Part shown: positions 11,051-24,870 of the stretch, one piece after another
Layout: each line of letters starts with the position of its first letter
Position numbering within the stretch: position 1 is the first letter of the stretch
Assembly (NCBI GenBank): GCA_964057225.1
Contig: OZ059899.1
Span: 2,232,001 to 2,296,000 of the forward strand
Origin: Auanema rhodensis
Taxonomy: Eukaryota; Nematoda; Chromadorea; Rhabditida; Rhabditidae
DNA: 64,000 nucleotides
Direction: 5' to 3'
Translations under genes and position numbers: made by a program
Notes under the pieces: model-generated
The model's database searches: none
What the model was told of the DNA's origin: nothing
What the model saw: only the letters and a program-made list of their open reading frames with translations

Positions 11051-11582
11051 AGTATAGTGCATTCGGTGCGGATTTTTAAGCTGCGTCGATCTGTGTTATC
11101 AGATTTGCGCTAGCTTAAAAATGCACCGAGATATCAACTGATATAAGTTCACACTTATATCCTCGATTTTCACCCTGAACAATTAATTTTTTCGTTGAAT
11201 AACATTGTCTATCGTCTTTGCCTTGAAAAATGGAATCTAAAAACATCTACTTTTTGCTAAATTATTTTGAAATTTTTCGAAAAAATTTTTGTCAAAATGT
11301 TTTTGGAAGCAATGTTGAGTGTACATGGAAACTCAACATACACTAATGCATCATTTTTCAAACAATCATAACTAATTTGTGTATTAAGCGTTTCTTAATG
11401 TAGTATAGTGCATTCGATGCGGATTTTTAAGCTGCGTCGATCTGTGTTATCAGATTTGCGCTAGCTTAAAAATGCACCGAGATATCAACTGATATAAGTT
11501 CACACTTATATCCTCGATTTTCACCCTGAAGAATTAATTTTTTCGTTGAATAACATTATCCATCGTCTTTGCCTTGAAAAAT
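11051..11582 (+). repeat. Linking units after the 5-unit block
   Basis: The stretch covers the end of the unit at 10881 (5-unit block) and the unit at 11232, which has 'gtgtatt', 'tttcttaatg' and an 'attatcc' tail like the unit at 6318. A private 'ttcggtgcg' lies near 11063 in the otherwise invariant core. Confidence 0.7.
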
Positions 11583-14500
11583 GGAATCTAAAAACATCTA
11601 CTTTTTGCTAAATTATTTTGAAATTTTTCGAAAAAATTTTTGTCAAAATGTTTTTCGAAGCAATGTTGAGTGTACATGGAAACTCAACATACACTAATGC
11701 ATCATTTTTAAAACAATCATAACTAATTTTTGTATCAAGCGTTTCTCAATGTAGTATAGTGCATTCGATGCGGATTTTTAAGCTGCGTCGATCTGTGTTA
11801 TCAGATTTGCGCTAACTTAAAAATGCACCGAGATATCAACTGATATAAGTTCACACTTATATCCTCGATTTTCACCCTGAACAATTAATTTTTTCGTTGA
11901 ATAACATTGTCCATCGTCTTTGCCTTGAAAAATAGAATCTAAAAACATCTACTTTTTGCTAAATTATTTTGAAATTTTTCGAAAAAATTTTTGTCAAAAT
12001 GTTTTTGGAAGCAATGTTGAGTGTACATGGAAACTCAACATACACTAATGCATCATTTTTCAAACGATCATAACTAATTTTTGTATCAAACGTTTCTCAA
12101 TGTAGTATAGTGCATTCGATGCGGATTTTTAAGCTGCGTCGATCTGTGTTATCAGATTTGCGCTAGCTTAAAAATGCACCGAGATATCAACTGATATAAG
12201 TTCACACTTATATCCTCGATTTTCACCCTGAACAATTAATTTTTTCGTTGAATAACATTGTCCATCGTCTTTGCCTTGAAAAAAGGAATCTAAAAACATC
12301 CACTTTTTGCTAAATTATTTTGAAATTTTTGGAAAAAATTTTTGTCAAAATGTTTTTGGAAGCAATGTTGAGTGTACATGGAAACTCAACATACACTAAT
12401 GCATCATTTTTCAAACGATCATAACTAATTTTTGTATTAAGCGTTTCTCAATGTAGTATAGTGCATTCGATGCGGATTTTTAAGCTGCGTCGATCTGTGT
12501 TATCAGATTTGCGCTAGCTTAAAAATGCACCGAGATATCAACTGATATAAGTTCACACTTATATCCTCGATTTTCACCCTGAAGAATTAATTTTTTCGTT
12601 GAATAGCATTGTCCATCGTCTTTGCCTTGAAAAAAGGAATCTAAAAACATCTACTTTTTGCTAAATTATTTTGAAATTTTTCGAAAAAATTTTTGTCAAA
12701 ATGTTTTTGGAAGCAATGTTGAGTGTACATGGAAACTCAACATACACTAATGCATCATTTTTCAAACGATCATAACTAATTTTTGTATTAAGCGTTTCTC
12801 AATGTAGTATAGTGCATTCGATGCGGATTTTTAAGCTGCGTCGATCTGTGTTATCAGATTTGCGCTAGCTTAAAAATGCACCGAGATATCAACTGATATA
12901 AGTTCACACTTATATCCTCGATTTTCACCCTGAAGAATTAATTTTTTCGTTGAATAACATTATCCATCGTCTTTGCCTTGAAAAATGGAATCTAAAAACA
13001 TCTACTTTTTGCTAAATTATTTTGAAATTTTTCGAAAAAATTTTTGTCAAAATGTTTTTCGAAGCAATGTTGAGTGTACATGGAAACTCAACATACACTA
13101 ATGCATCATTTTTCAAACGATCATAACTAATTTTTGTATCAAGCGTTTCTCAATGTAGTATAGTGCATTCGATGCGGATTTTTAAGCTGCGTCGATCTGT
13201 GTTATCAGATTTGCGCTAACTTAAAAATGCACCGAGATATCAACTGATATAAGTTCACACTTATATCCTCGATTTTCACCCTGAACAATTATTTTTTTCG
13301 TTGAATAACATTGTCCATCGTCTTTGCCTTGAAAAATAGAATCTAAAAACATCTACTTTTTGCTAAATTATTTTGAAATTTTTCGAAAAAATTTTTGTCA
13401 AAATGTTTTTGGAAGCAATGTTGAGTGTACATGGAAACTCAACATACACTAATGCATCATTTTTCAAACGATCATAACTAATTTTTGTATCAAACGTTTC
13501 TCAATGTAGTATAGTGCATTCGATGCGGATTTTTAAGCTGCGTCGATCTGTGTTATCAGATTTGCGCTAGCTTAAAAATGCACCGAGATATCAACTGATA
13601 TAAGTTCACACTTATATCCTCGATTTTCACCCTGAACAATTAATTTTTTCGTTGAATAACATTGTCCATCGTCTTTGCCTTGAAAAAAGGAATCTAAAAA
13701 CATCCACTTTTTGCTAAATTATTTTGAAATTTTTGGAAAAAATTTTTGTCAAAATGTTTTTGGAAGCAATGTTGAGTGTACATGGAAACTCAACATACAC
13801 TAATGCATCATTTTTCAAACGATCATAACTAATTTTTGTATTAAGCGTTTCTCAATGTAGTATAGTGCATTCGATGCGGATTTTTAAGCTGCGTCGATCT
13901 GTGTTATCAGATTTGCGCTAACTTAAAAATGCACCGAGATATCAACTGATATAAGTTCACACTTATATCCTCGATTTTCACCCTGAACAATTATTTTTTT
14001 CGTTGAATAACATTGTCCATCGTCTTTGCCTTGAAAAATAGAATCTAAAAACATCTACTTTTTGCTAAATTATTTTGAAATTTTTCGAAAAAATTTTTGT
14101 CAAAATGTTTTTGGAAGCAATGTTGAGTGTACATGGAAACTCAACATACACTAATGCATCATTTTTCAAACGATCATAACTAATTTTTGTATCAAGCGTT
14201 TCTCGATGTAGTATAGTGCATTCGATGCGGATTTTTAAGCTGCGTCGATCTGTGTTATCAGATTTGCGCTAGCTTAAAAATGCACCGAGATATCAACTGA
14301 TATAAGTTCACACTTATATCCTCGATTTTCACCCTGAAGAATTAATTTTTTCGTTGAATAACATTATCCATCGTCTTTGCCTTGAAAAATGGAATCTAAA
14401 AACATCTACTTTTTGCTAAATTATTTTGAAATTTTTCGAAAAAATTTTTGTCAAAATGTTTTTCGAAGCAATGTTGAGTGTACATGGAAACTCAACATAC

Positions 14501-15794
14501 ACTAATGCATCATTTTTCAAACGATCATAACTAATTTTTGTATCAAGCGTTTCTCAATGTAGTATAGTGCATTCGATGCGGATTTTTAAGCTGCGTCGAT
14601 CTGTGTTATCAGATTTGCGCTAACTTAAAAATGCACCGAGATATCAACTGATATAAGTTCACACTTATATCCTCGATTTTCACCCTGAACAATTATTTTT
14701 TTCGTTGAATAACATTGTCCATCGTCTTTGCCTTGAAAAATAGAATCTAAAAACATCTACTTTTTGCTAAATTATTTTGAAATTTTTCGAAAAAATTTTT
14801 GTCAAAATGTTTTTGGAAGCAATGTTGAGTGTACATGGAAACTCAACATACACTAATGCATCATTTTTCAAACGATCATAACTAATTTTTGTATCAAACG
14901 TTTCTCAATGTAGTATAGTGCATTCGATGCGGATTTTTAAGCTGCGTCGATCTGTGTTATCAGATTTGCGCTAGCTTAAAAATGCACCGAGATATCAACT
15001 GATATAAGTTCACACTTATATCCTCGATTTTCACCCTGAACAATTAATTTTTTCGTTGAATAACATTGTCCATCGTCTTTGCCTTGAAAAAAGGAATCTA
15101 AAAACATCCACTTTTTGCTAAATTATTTTGAAATTTTTGGAAAAAATTTTTGTCAAAATGTTTTTGGAAGCAATGTTGAGTGTACATGGAAACTCAACAT
15201 ACACTAATGCATCATTTTTCAAACGATCATAACTAATTTTTGTATTAAGCGTTTCTCAATGTAGTATAGTGCATTCGATGCGGATTTTTAAGCTGCGTCG
15301 ATCTGTGTTATCAGATTTGCGCTAGCTTAAAAATGCACCGAGATATCAACTGATATAAGTTCACACTTATATCCTCGATTTTCACCCTGAAGAATTAATT
15401 TTTTCGTTGAATAGCATTGTCCATCGTCTTTGCCTTGAAAAAAGGAATCTAAAAACATCTACTTTTTGCTAAATTATTTTGAAATTTTTCGAAAAAATTT
15501 TTGTCAAAATGTTTTTGGAAGCAATGTTGAGTGTACATGGAAACTCAACATACACTAATGCATCATTTTTCAAACGATCATAACTAATTTTTGTATCAAA
15601 CGTTTCTCAATGTAGTATAGTGCATTCGATGCGGATTTTTAAGCTGCGTCGATCTGTGTTATCAGATTTGCGCTAGCTTAAAAATGCACCGAGATATCAA
15701 CTGATATAAGTTCACACTTATATCCTCGATTTTCACCCTGAACAATTAATTTTTTCGTTGAATAGCATTGTCCATCGTCTTTGCCTTGAAAAAA
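11583..15794 (+). repeat. 4-unit (1404-bp) higher-order repeat, three copies
   Basis: The marker 'gtttttCgaag' occurs at 11656, 13060 and 14464, each exactly 1404 bp apart. Every copy runs in the order: C-variant unit with 'gctaActt', 'aatagaatct' unit with 'tcaaacg', 'acatccact' unit with TTTTTGGAAAA, then a fourth more variable unit. The fourth position differs between copies ('tattaag' at 12636, an 'aatagaatct' unit at 14040, 'tcaaacg' at 15444), so that slot has been converted or exchanged. The first copy carries a private 'tttttaaaacaatc' near 11706. Confidence 0.85.
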
Positions 15795-17198
15795 GGAATC
15801 TAAAAACATCTACTTTTTGCTAAATTATTTTGAAATTTTTCGAAAAAATTTTTGTCAAAATGTTTTTGGAAGCAATGTTGAGTGCACATGGAAACTCAAC
15901 ATACACTAATGCATCATTTTTCAAACGATCATAACTAATTTTTGTATCAAGCGTTTCTCAATGTAGTATAGTGCATTCGATGCGGATTTTTAAGCTGCGT
16001 CGATCTGTGTTATCAGATTTGCGCTAACTTAAAAATGCACCGAGATATCAACTGATATAAGTTCACACTTATATCCTCGATTTTCACCCTGAAGAATTAA
16101 TTTTTTCGTTGAATAACATTATCCATCGTCTTTGCCTTGAAAAATGGAATCTAAAAACATCTACTTTTTGCTAAATTATTTTGAAATTTTTCGAAAAAAT
16201 TTTTGTCAAAATGTTTTTCGAAGCAATGTTGAGTGTACATGGAAACTCAACATACACTAATGCATCATTTTTCAAACGATCATAACTAATTTTTGTATCA
16301 AACGTTTCTCAATGTAGTATAGTGCATTCGATGCGGATTTTTAAGCTGCGTCGATCTGTGTTATCAGATTTGCGCTAGCTTAAAAATGCACCGAGATATC
16401 AACTGATATAAGTTCACACTTATATCTTCGATTTTCACCCTGAACAATTAATTTTTTCGTTGAATAACATTGTCCATCGTCTTTGCCTTGAAAAAAGGAA
16501 TCTGAAAACATCCACTTTTTGCTAAATTATTTTGAAATTTTTGGAAAAAATTTTTGTCAAAATGTTTTTGGAAGCAATGTTGAGTGTACATGGAAACTCA
16601 ACATACACTAATGCATCATTTTTCAAACGATCATAACTAATTTTTGTATTAAGCGTTTCTCAATGTAGTATAGTGCATTCGATGCGGATTTTTAAGCTGC
16701 GTCGATCTGTGTTATCAGATTTGCGCTAGCTTAAAAATGCACCGAGATATCAACTGATATAAGTTCACACTTATATCCTCGATTTTCACCCTGAAGAATT
16801 AATTTTTTCGTTGAATAGCATTGTCCATCGTCTTTGCCTTGAAAAAAGGAATCTAAAAACATCTACTTTTTGCTAAATTATTTTGAAATTTTTCGAAAAA
16901 ATTTTTGTCAAAATGTTTTTGGAAGCAATGTTGAGTGTACATGGAAACTCAACATACACTAATGCATCATTTTTCAAACGATCATAACTAATTTTTGTAT
17001 CAAACGTTTCTCAATGTAGTATAGTGCATTCGATGCGGATTTTTAAGCTGCGTCGATCTGTGTTATCAGATTTGCGCTAGCTTAAAAATGCACCGAGATA
17101 TCAACTGATATAAGTTCACACTTATATCCACGATTTTCACCCTGAACAATTAATTTTTTCGTTGAATAGCATTGTCCATCGTCTTTGCCTTGAAAAAA
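15795..17198 (+). repeat. Partial fourth round of the tetramer
   Basis: The C-variant marker reappears at 16219, 1755 bp after the previous one, so one extra unit (15795, a GTGCAC unit ending in 'ctcaatg' and 'gctaActt') has been inserted into the rhythm. The following units repeat the 'acatccact' order, with a private 'aatctgaaaac' near 16500 and 'tatccacg' near 17127. Confidence 0.75.
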
Positions 17199-18953
17199 GG
17201 AATCTAAAAACATCTACTTTTTGCTAAATTATTTTGAAATTTTTCGAAAAAATTTTTGTCAAAATGTTTTTGGAAGCAATGTTGAGTGCACATGGAAACT
17301 CAACATACACTAATGCATCATTTTTCAAACGATCATAACTAATTTTTGTATCAAGCGTTTCTCGATGTAGTATAGTGCATTCGATGCGGATTTTTAAGCT
17401 GCGTCGATCTGTGTTATCAGATTTGCGCTAGCTTAAAAATGCACCGAGATATCAACTGATATAAGTTCACACTTATATCTTCGATTTTCACCCTGAAGAA
17501 TTGATTTTTTCGTTGAATAGCATTGTCCATCGTCTTTGCCTTAAAAAAAGGAATCTAAAAACATCTACTTTTTGCTAAATTATTTTGAAATTTTTCGAAA
17601 AAATTTTTGTCAAAATGTTTTTGGAAGCAATGTTGAGTGCACATGGAAACTCAACATACACTAATGCATCATTTTTCAAACGATCATAACTAATTTTTGT
17701 ATCAAGCGTTTCTCGATGTAGTATAGTGCATTCGATGCGGATTTTTAAGCTGCGTCGATCTGTGTTATCAGATTTGCGCTAGCTTAAAAATGCACCGAGA
17801 TATCAACTGATATAAGTTCACACTTATATCTTCGATTTTCACCCTGAAGAATTGATTTTTTCGTTGAATAGCATTGTCCATCGTCTTTGCCTTAAAAAAA
17901 GGAATCTAAAAACATCTACTTTTTGCTAAATTATTTTGAAATTTTTCGAAAAAATTTTTGTCAAAATGTTTTTGGAAGCAATGTTGAGTGCACATGGAAA
18001 CTCAACATACACTAATGCATCATTTTTCAAACGATCATAACTAATTTTTGTATCAAGCGTTTCTCGATGTAGTATAGTGCATTCGATGCGGATTTTTAAG
18101 CTGCGTCGATCTGTGTTATCAGATTTGCGCTAGCTTAAAAATGCACCGAGATATCAACTGATATAAGTTCACACTTATATCCTCGATTTTCACCCTGAAG
18201 AATTAATTTTTTCGTTGAAAAACATTGTCTATCGTCTTTGCCTTGAAAAATGGAATCTAAAAACATTTACTTTTTGCTAAATTATTTTGAAATTTTTCGA
18301 AAAAATTTTTGTCAAAATGTTTTTGGAAGCAATGTTGAGTGCACATGGAAACTCAACATACACTAATGCATCATTTTTCAAACGATCATAACTAATTTTT
18401 GTATCAAGCGTTTCTCGATGTAGTATAGTGCATTCGATGCGGATTTTTAAGCTGCGTCGATCTGTGTTATCAGATTTGCGCTAGCTTAAAAATGCACCGA
18501 GATATCAACTGATATAAGTTCACACTTATATCTTCGATTTTCACCCTGAAGAATTGATTTTTTCGTTGAATAGCATTGTCCATCGTCTTTGCCTTAAAAA
18601 AAGGAATCTAAAAACATCTACTTTTTGCTAAATTATTTTGAAATTTTTCGAAAAAATTTTTGTCAAAATGTTTTTGGAAGCAATGTTGAGTGCACATGGA
18701 AACTCAACATACACTAATGCATCATTTTTCAAACGATCATAACTAATTTTTGTATCAAGCGTTTCTCGATGTAGTATAGTGCATTCGATGCGGATTTTTA
18801 AGCTGCGTCGATCTGTGTTATCAGATTTGCGCTGGCTTAAAAATGCACCGAGATATCAACTGATATAAGTTCACACTTATATCCTCGATTTTCACCCTGA
18901 AGAATTAATTTTTTCGTTGAAAAACATTGTCTATCGTCTTTGCCTTGAAAAAT
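17199..18953 (+). repeat. GTGCAC-rich units with a dimer (702-bp) repeat
   Basis: Units at 17199 and 17550 are a tandem pair sharing 'atcttcg', 'gaagaattgat' and the 'cttaaaaaaagg' junction. Then 'gttgaaaaacattgtct' occurs near 18214 and 18916, 702 bp apart, which marks a two-unit duplication (17901/18603 start units). All five units from 17199 to 18603 carry GTGCAC at unit position 89, the densest run of this type. A private 'gctggctt' lies near 18832. Confidence 0.8.
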
Positions 18954-20006
18954 GGAATCTAAAAACATTTACTTTTTGCTAAATTATTTTGAAATTTTTC
19001 GAAAAAATTTTTGTCAAAATGTTTTTGGAAGCAATGTTGAGTGTACATGGAAACTCAACATACACTAATGCATCATTTTTCAAACAATCATAACTAATTT
19101 TTGTATTAAGCGTTTCTCGATGTAGTATAGTGCATTCGATGCGGATTTTTAAGCTGCGTCGATCTGTGTTATCAGATTTGCGCTAGCTTAAAAATGCACC
19201 GAGATATCAACTGATATAAGTTCACACTTATATCCTCGATTTTCACCCTGAACAATTAATTTTTTCGTTGAATAACATTGTCTATCGTCTTTGCCTTGAA
19301 AAATGGAATCTAAAAACATCTACTTTTTGCTAAATTATTTTGAAATTTTTCGAAAAAATTTTTGTCAAAATGTTTTTGGAAGCAATGTTGAGTGTACATG
19401 GAAACTCAACATACACTAATGCATCATTTTTCAAACAATCATAACTAATTTGTGTATTAAGCGTTTCTTAATGTAGTATAGTGCATTCGATGCGGATTTT
19501 TAAGCTGCGTCGATCTGTGTTATCAGATTTGCGCTAGCTTAAAAATGCACCGAGATATCAACTGATATAAGTTCACACTTATATCCTCGATTTTCACCCT
19601 GAACAATTAATTTTTTCGTTGAATAACATTGTCTATCGTCTTTGCCTTGAAAAATGGAATCTAAAAACATCTACTTTTTGCTAAATTATTTTGAAATTTT
19701 TCGAAAAAATTTTTGTCAAAATGTTTTTGGAAGCAATGTTGAGTGTACATGGAAACTCAACATACACTAATGCATCATTTTTCAAACAATCATAACTAAT
19801 TTGTGTATTAAGCGTTTCTTAATGTAGTATAGTGCATTCGATGCGGATTTTTAAGCTGCGTCGATCTGTGTTATCAGATTTGCGCTAGCTTAAAAATGCA
19901 CCGAGATATCAACTGATATAAGTTCACACTTATATCCTCGATTTTCACCCTGAAGAATTAATTTTTTCGTTGAATAACATTATCCATCGTCTTTGCCTTG
20001 AAAAAT
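18954..20006 (+). repeat. Run of 'caatc' units
   Basis: The unit at 18954 has 'acatttact', and the next two (19305, 19656) have 'gtgtatt' with 'tttcttaatg' and are almost identical to each other. The same three-unit order appears at 35155-35856 with one of the twin units missing. Confidence 0.75.
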
Positions 20007-22112
20007 GGAATCTAAAAACATCTACTTTTTGCTAAATTATTTTGAAATTTTTCGAAAAAATTTTTGTCAAAATGTTTTTGGAAGCAATGTTGAGTGTACA
20101 TGGAAACTCAACATACACTAATGCATCATTTTTCAAACGATCATAACTAATTTTTGTATCAAGCGTTTCTCAATGTAGTATAGTGCATTCGATGCGGATT
20201 TTTAAGCTGCGTCGATCTGTGTTATCAGATTTGCGCTAACTTAAAAATGCACCGAGATATCAACTGATATAAGTTCACACTTATATCCTCGATTTTCACC
20301 CTGAAGAATTAATTTTTTCGTTGAATAACATTATCCATCGTCTTTGCCTTGAAAAATGGAATCTAAAAACATCTACTTTTTGCTAAATTATTTTGAAATT
20401 TTTCGAAAAAATTTTTGTCAAAATGTTTTTCGAAGCAATGTTGAGTGTACATGGAAACTCAACATACACTAATGCATCATTTTTAAAACGATCATAACTA
20501 ATTTTTGTATCAAGCGTTTCTCAATGTAGTATAGTGCATTCGATGCGGATTTTTAAGCTGCGTCGATCTGTGTTATCAGATTTGCGCTAACTTAAAAATG
20601 CACCGAGATATCAACTGATATAAGTTCACACTTATATCCTCGATTTTCACCCTGAACAATTAATTTTTTCGTTGAATAACATTGTCCATCGTCTTTGCCT
20701 TGAAAAATAGAATCTAAAAACATCTACTTTTTGCTAAATTATTTTGAAATTTTTCGAAAAAATTTTTGTCAAAATGTTTTTGGAAGCAATGTTGAGTGTA
20801 CATGGAAACTCAACATACACTAATGCATCATTTTTCAAACGATCATAACTAATTTTTGTATCAAACGTTTCTCAATGTAGTATAGTGCATTCGATGCGGA
20901 TTTTTAAGCTGCGTCGATCTGTGTTATCAGATTTGCGCTAGCTTAAAAATGCACCGAGATATCAACTGATATAAGTTCACACTTATATCCTCGATTTTCA
21001 CCCTGAAGAATTAATTTTTTCGTTGAATAACATTGTCTATCGTCTTTGCCTTGAAAAATGGAATCTAAAAACATCTACTTTTTGCTAAATTATTTTGAAA
21101 TTTTTCGAAAAAATTTTTGTCAAAATGTTTTTGGAAGCAATGTTGAGTGTACATGGAAACTCAACATACACTAATGCATCATTTTTCAAACGATCATAAC
21201 TAATTTTTGTATCAAGCGTTTCTCAATGTAGTATAGTGCATTCGATGCGGATTTTTAAGCTGCGTCGATCTGTGTTATCAGATTTGCGCTAACTTAAAAA
21301 TGCACCGAGATATCAACTGATATAAGTTCACACTTATATCCTCGATTTTCACCCTGAAGAATTAATTTTTTCGTTGAATAACATTATCCATCGTCTTTGC
21401 CTTGAAAAATGGAATCTAAAAACATCTACTTTTTGCTAAATTATTTTGAAATTTTTCGAAAAAATTTTTGTCAAAATGTTTTTCGAAGCAATGTTGAGTG
21501 TACATGGAAACTCAACATACACTAATGCATCATTTTTAAAACGATCATAACTAATTTTTGTATCAAGCGTTTCTCAATGTAGTATAGTGCATTCGATGCG
21601 GATTTTTAAGCTGCGTCGATCTGTGTTATCAGATTTGCGCTAACTTAAAAATGCACCGAGATATCAACTGATATAAGTTCACACTTATATCCTCGATTTT
21701 CACCCTGAACAATTAATTTTTTCGTTGAATAACATTGTCCATCGTCTTTGCCTTGAAAAATAGAATCTAAAAACATCTACTTTTTGCTAAATTATTTTGA
21801 AATTTTTCGAAAAAATTTTTGTCAAAATGTTTTTGGAAGCAATGTTGAGTGTACATGGAAACTCAACATACACTAATGCATCATTTTTCAAACGATCATA
21901 ACTAATTTTTGTATCAAACGTTTCTCAATGTAGTATAGTGCATTCGATGCGGATTTTTAAGCTGCGTCGATCTGTGTTATCAGATTTGCGCTAGCTTAAA
22001 AATGCACCGAGATATCAACTGATATAAGTTCACACTTATATCCTCGATTTTCACCCTGAACAATTAATTTTTTCGTTGAATAACATTGTCCATCGTCTTT
22101 GCCTTGAAAAAA
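20007..22112 (+). repeat. 3-unit (1053-bp) tandem duplication
   Basis: The pair of rare markers 'gtttttCgaag' and 'tttttaaaacgatc' occurs at 20431/20482 and again 1053 bp later at 21484/21535. Each is followed by an 'aatagaatct' unit with 'tcaaacg'. The units at 20007-20709 and 21060-21762 are therefore two copies of one trimer. The related block at about 40.07 kb has only one copy of this trimer. Confidence 0.8.
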
Positions 22113-24870
22113 GGAATCTAAAAACATCCACTTTTTGCTAAATTATTTTGAAATTTTTGGAAAAAATTTTTGTCAAAATGTTTTTGGAAGCAATGTTGAG
22201 TGTACATGGAAACTCAACATACACTAATGCATCATTTTTCAAACGATCATAACTAATTTTTGTATTAAGCGTTTCTCAATGTAGTATAGTGCATTCGATG
22301 CGGATTTTTAAGCTGCGTCGATCTGTGTTATCAGATTTGCGCTAGCTTAAAAATGCACCGAGGTATCAACTGATATAAGTTCACACTTATATCCTCGATT
22401 TTCACCCTGAAGAATTAATTTTTTCGTTGAATAGCATTGTCCATCGTCTTTGCCTTGAAAAAAGGAATCTAAAAACATCTACTTTTTGCTAAATTATTTT
22501 GAAATTTTTCGAAAAAATTTTTGTCAAAATGTTTTTGGAAGCAATGTTGAGTGTACATGGAAACTCAACATACACTAATGCATCATTTTTCAAACGATCA
22601 TAACTAATTTTTGTATCAAGCGTTTCTCGATGTAGTATAGTGCATTCGATGCGGATTTTTAAGCTGCGTCGATCTGTGTTATCAGATTTGCGCTAGCTTA
22701 AAAATGCACCGAGATATCAACTGATATAAGTTCACACTTATATCCTCGATTTTCACCCTGAAGAATTAATTTTTTCGTTGAATAACATTATCCATCGTCT
22801 TTGCCTTGAAAAATGGAATCTAAAAACATCTACTTTTTGCTAAATTATTTTGAAATTTTTCGAAAAAATTTTTGTCAAAATGTTTTTGGAAGCAATGTTG
22901 AGTGTACATGGAAACTCAACATACACTAATGCATCATTTTTCAAACGATCATAACTAATTTTTGTATCAAGCGTTTTTCAATGTAGTATAGTGCATTCGA
23001 TGCGGATTTTTAAGCTGCGTCGATCTGTGTTATCAGATTTGCGCTAACTTAAAAATGCACCGAGATATCAACTGATATAAGTTCACACTTATATCCTCGA
23101 TTTTCACCCTGAAGAATTAATTTTTTCGTTGAATAACATTATCCATCGTCTTTGCCTTGAAAAATGGAATCTAAAAACATCTACTTTTTGCTAAATTATT
23201 TTGAAATTTTTCGAAAAAATTTTTGTCAAAATGTTTTTGGAAGCAATGTTGAGTGTACATGGAAACTCAACATACACTAATGCATCATTTTTCAAACGAT
23301 CATAACTAATTTTTGTATCAAACGTTTCTCAATGTAGTATAGTGCATTCGATGCGGATTTTTAAGCTGCGTCGATCTGTGTTATCAGATTTGCGCTAGCT
23401 TAAAAATGCACCGAGATATCAACTGATATAAGTTCACACTTATATCCTCGATTTTCACCCTGAAGAATTAATTTTTTCGTTGAATAGCATTGTCCATCGT
23501 CTTTGCCTTGAAAAAAGGAATCTAAAAACATCTACTTTTTGCTAAATTATTTTGAAATTTTTCGAAAAAATTTTTGTCAAAATGTTTTTGGAAGCAATGT
23601 TGAGTGTACATGGAAACTCAACATACACTAATGCATCATTTTTCAAACGATCATAACAAATTTTTGTATCAAGCGTTTCTCGATGTAGTATAGTGCATTC
23701 GATGCGGATTTTTAAGCTGCGTCGATCTGTGTTATCAGATTTGCGCTAGCTTAAAAATGCACCGAGATATCAACTGATATAAGTTCACACTTATATCCTC
23801 GATTTTCACCCTGAAGAATTAATTTTTTCGTTGAATAACAATGTCCATCGTCTTTGCCTTGAAAAATGAAATCTAAAAACATCTACTTTTTGCTAAATTA
23901 TTTTGAAATTTTTCGAAAAAATTTTTGTCAAAATGTTTTTGGAAGCAATGTTGAGTGTACATGGAAACTCAACATACACTAATGCATCATTTTTCAAACA
24001 ATCATAACTATTTTGTGTATTAAGCGTTTCTTAATGTAGTATAGTGCATTCGATGCGGATTTTTAAGCTGCGTCGATCTGTGTTATCAGATTTGCGCTAG
24101 CTTAAAAATGCACCGAGATATCAACTGATATAAGCTCACACTTATATCCTCGATTTTCACCCTAAACAATTAATTTTTTCGTTGAATAACATTGTCTATC
24201 GTCTTTGCCTTGAAAAATGAAATCTAAAAACATCTACTTTTTGCTAAATTATTTTGAAATTTTTCGAAAAAATTTTTGTCAAAATGTTTTTGGAAGCAAT
24301 GTTGAGTGTACATGGAAACTCAACATACACTAATGCATCATTTTTCAAACAATCATAACTATTTTGTGTATTAAGCGTTTCTTAATGTAGTATAGTGCAT
24401 TCGATGCGGATTTTTAAGCTGCGTCGATCTGTGTTATCAGATTTGCGCTAGCTTAAAAATGCACCGAGATATCAACTGATATAAGTTCACACTTATATCC
24501 TCGATTTTCACCCTGAAGAATTAATTTTTTCGTTGAATAACATTATCCATCGTCTTTGCCTTGAAAAATGGAATCTAAAAACATCTACTTTTTGCTAAAT
24601 TATTTTGAAATTTTTCGAAAAAATTTTTGTCAAAATGTTTTTGGAAGCAATGTTGAGTGTACATGGAAACTCAACATACACTAATGCATCATTTTTCAAA
24701 CGATCATAACTAATTTTTGTATCAAACGTTTCTCAATGTAGTATAGTGCATTCGATGCGGATTTTTAAGCTGCGTCGATCTGTGTTATCAGATTTGCGCT
24801 AGCTTAAAAATGCACCGAGATATCAACTGATATAAGTTCACACTTATATCCTCGATTTTCACCCTGAAGA
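21045..24870 (+). repeat. Large block, copy 1 (about 3.8 kb)
   Basis: Markers in this block recur 19,009 bp to the right (54 x 351 + 55, explained by the 58-bp remnant and three 1-base deletions between them). They include 'gtttttCgaag' (21484/40493), 'atagcattgt' (22431/41440), 'cataacaaa' (23652/42661) and 'aacaatg' (23837/42846). Private changes in this copy are 'cgaggtatc' near 22363, 'gcgtttttcaatg' near 22976 and 'ataagctcac' near 24135. The right edge is where 'gaagaattaat/attgtct' here meets 'gaacaattaat/attgtcc' in copy 2. Confidence 0.8.
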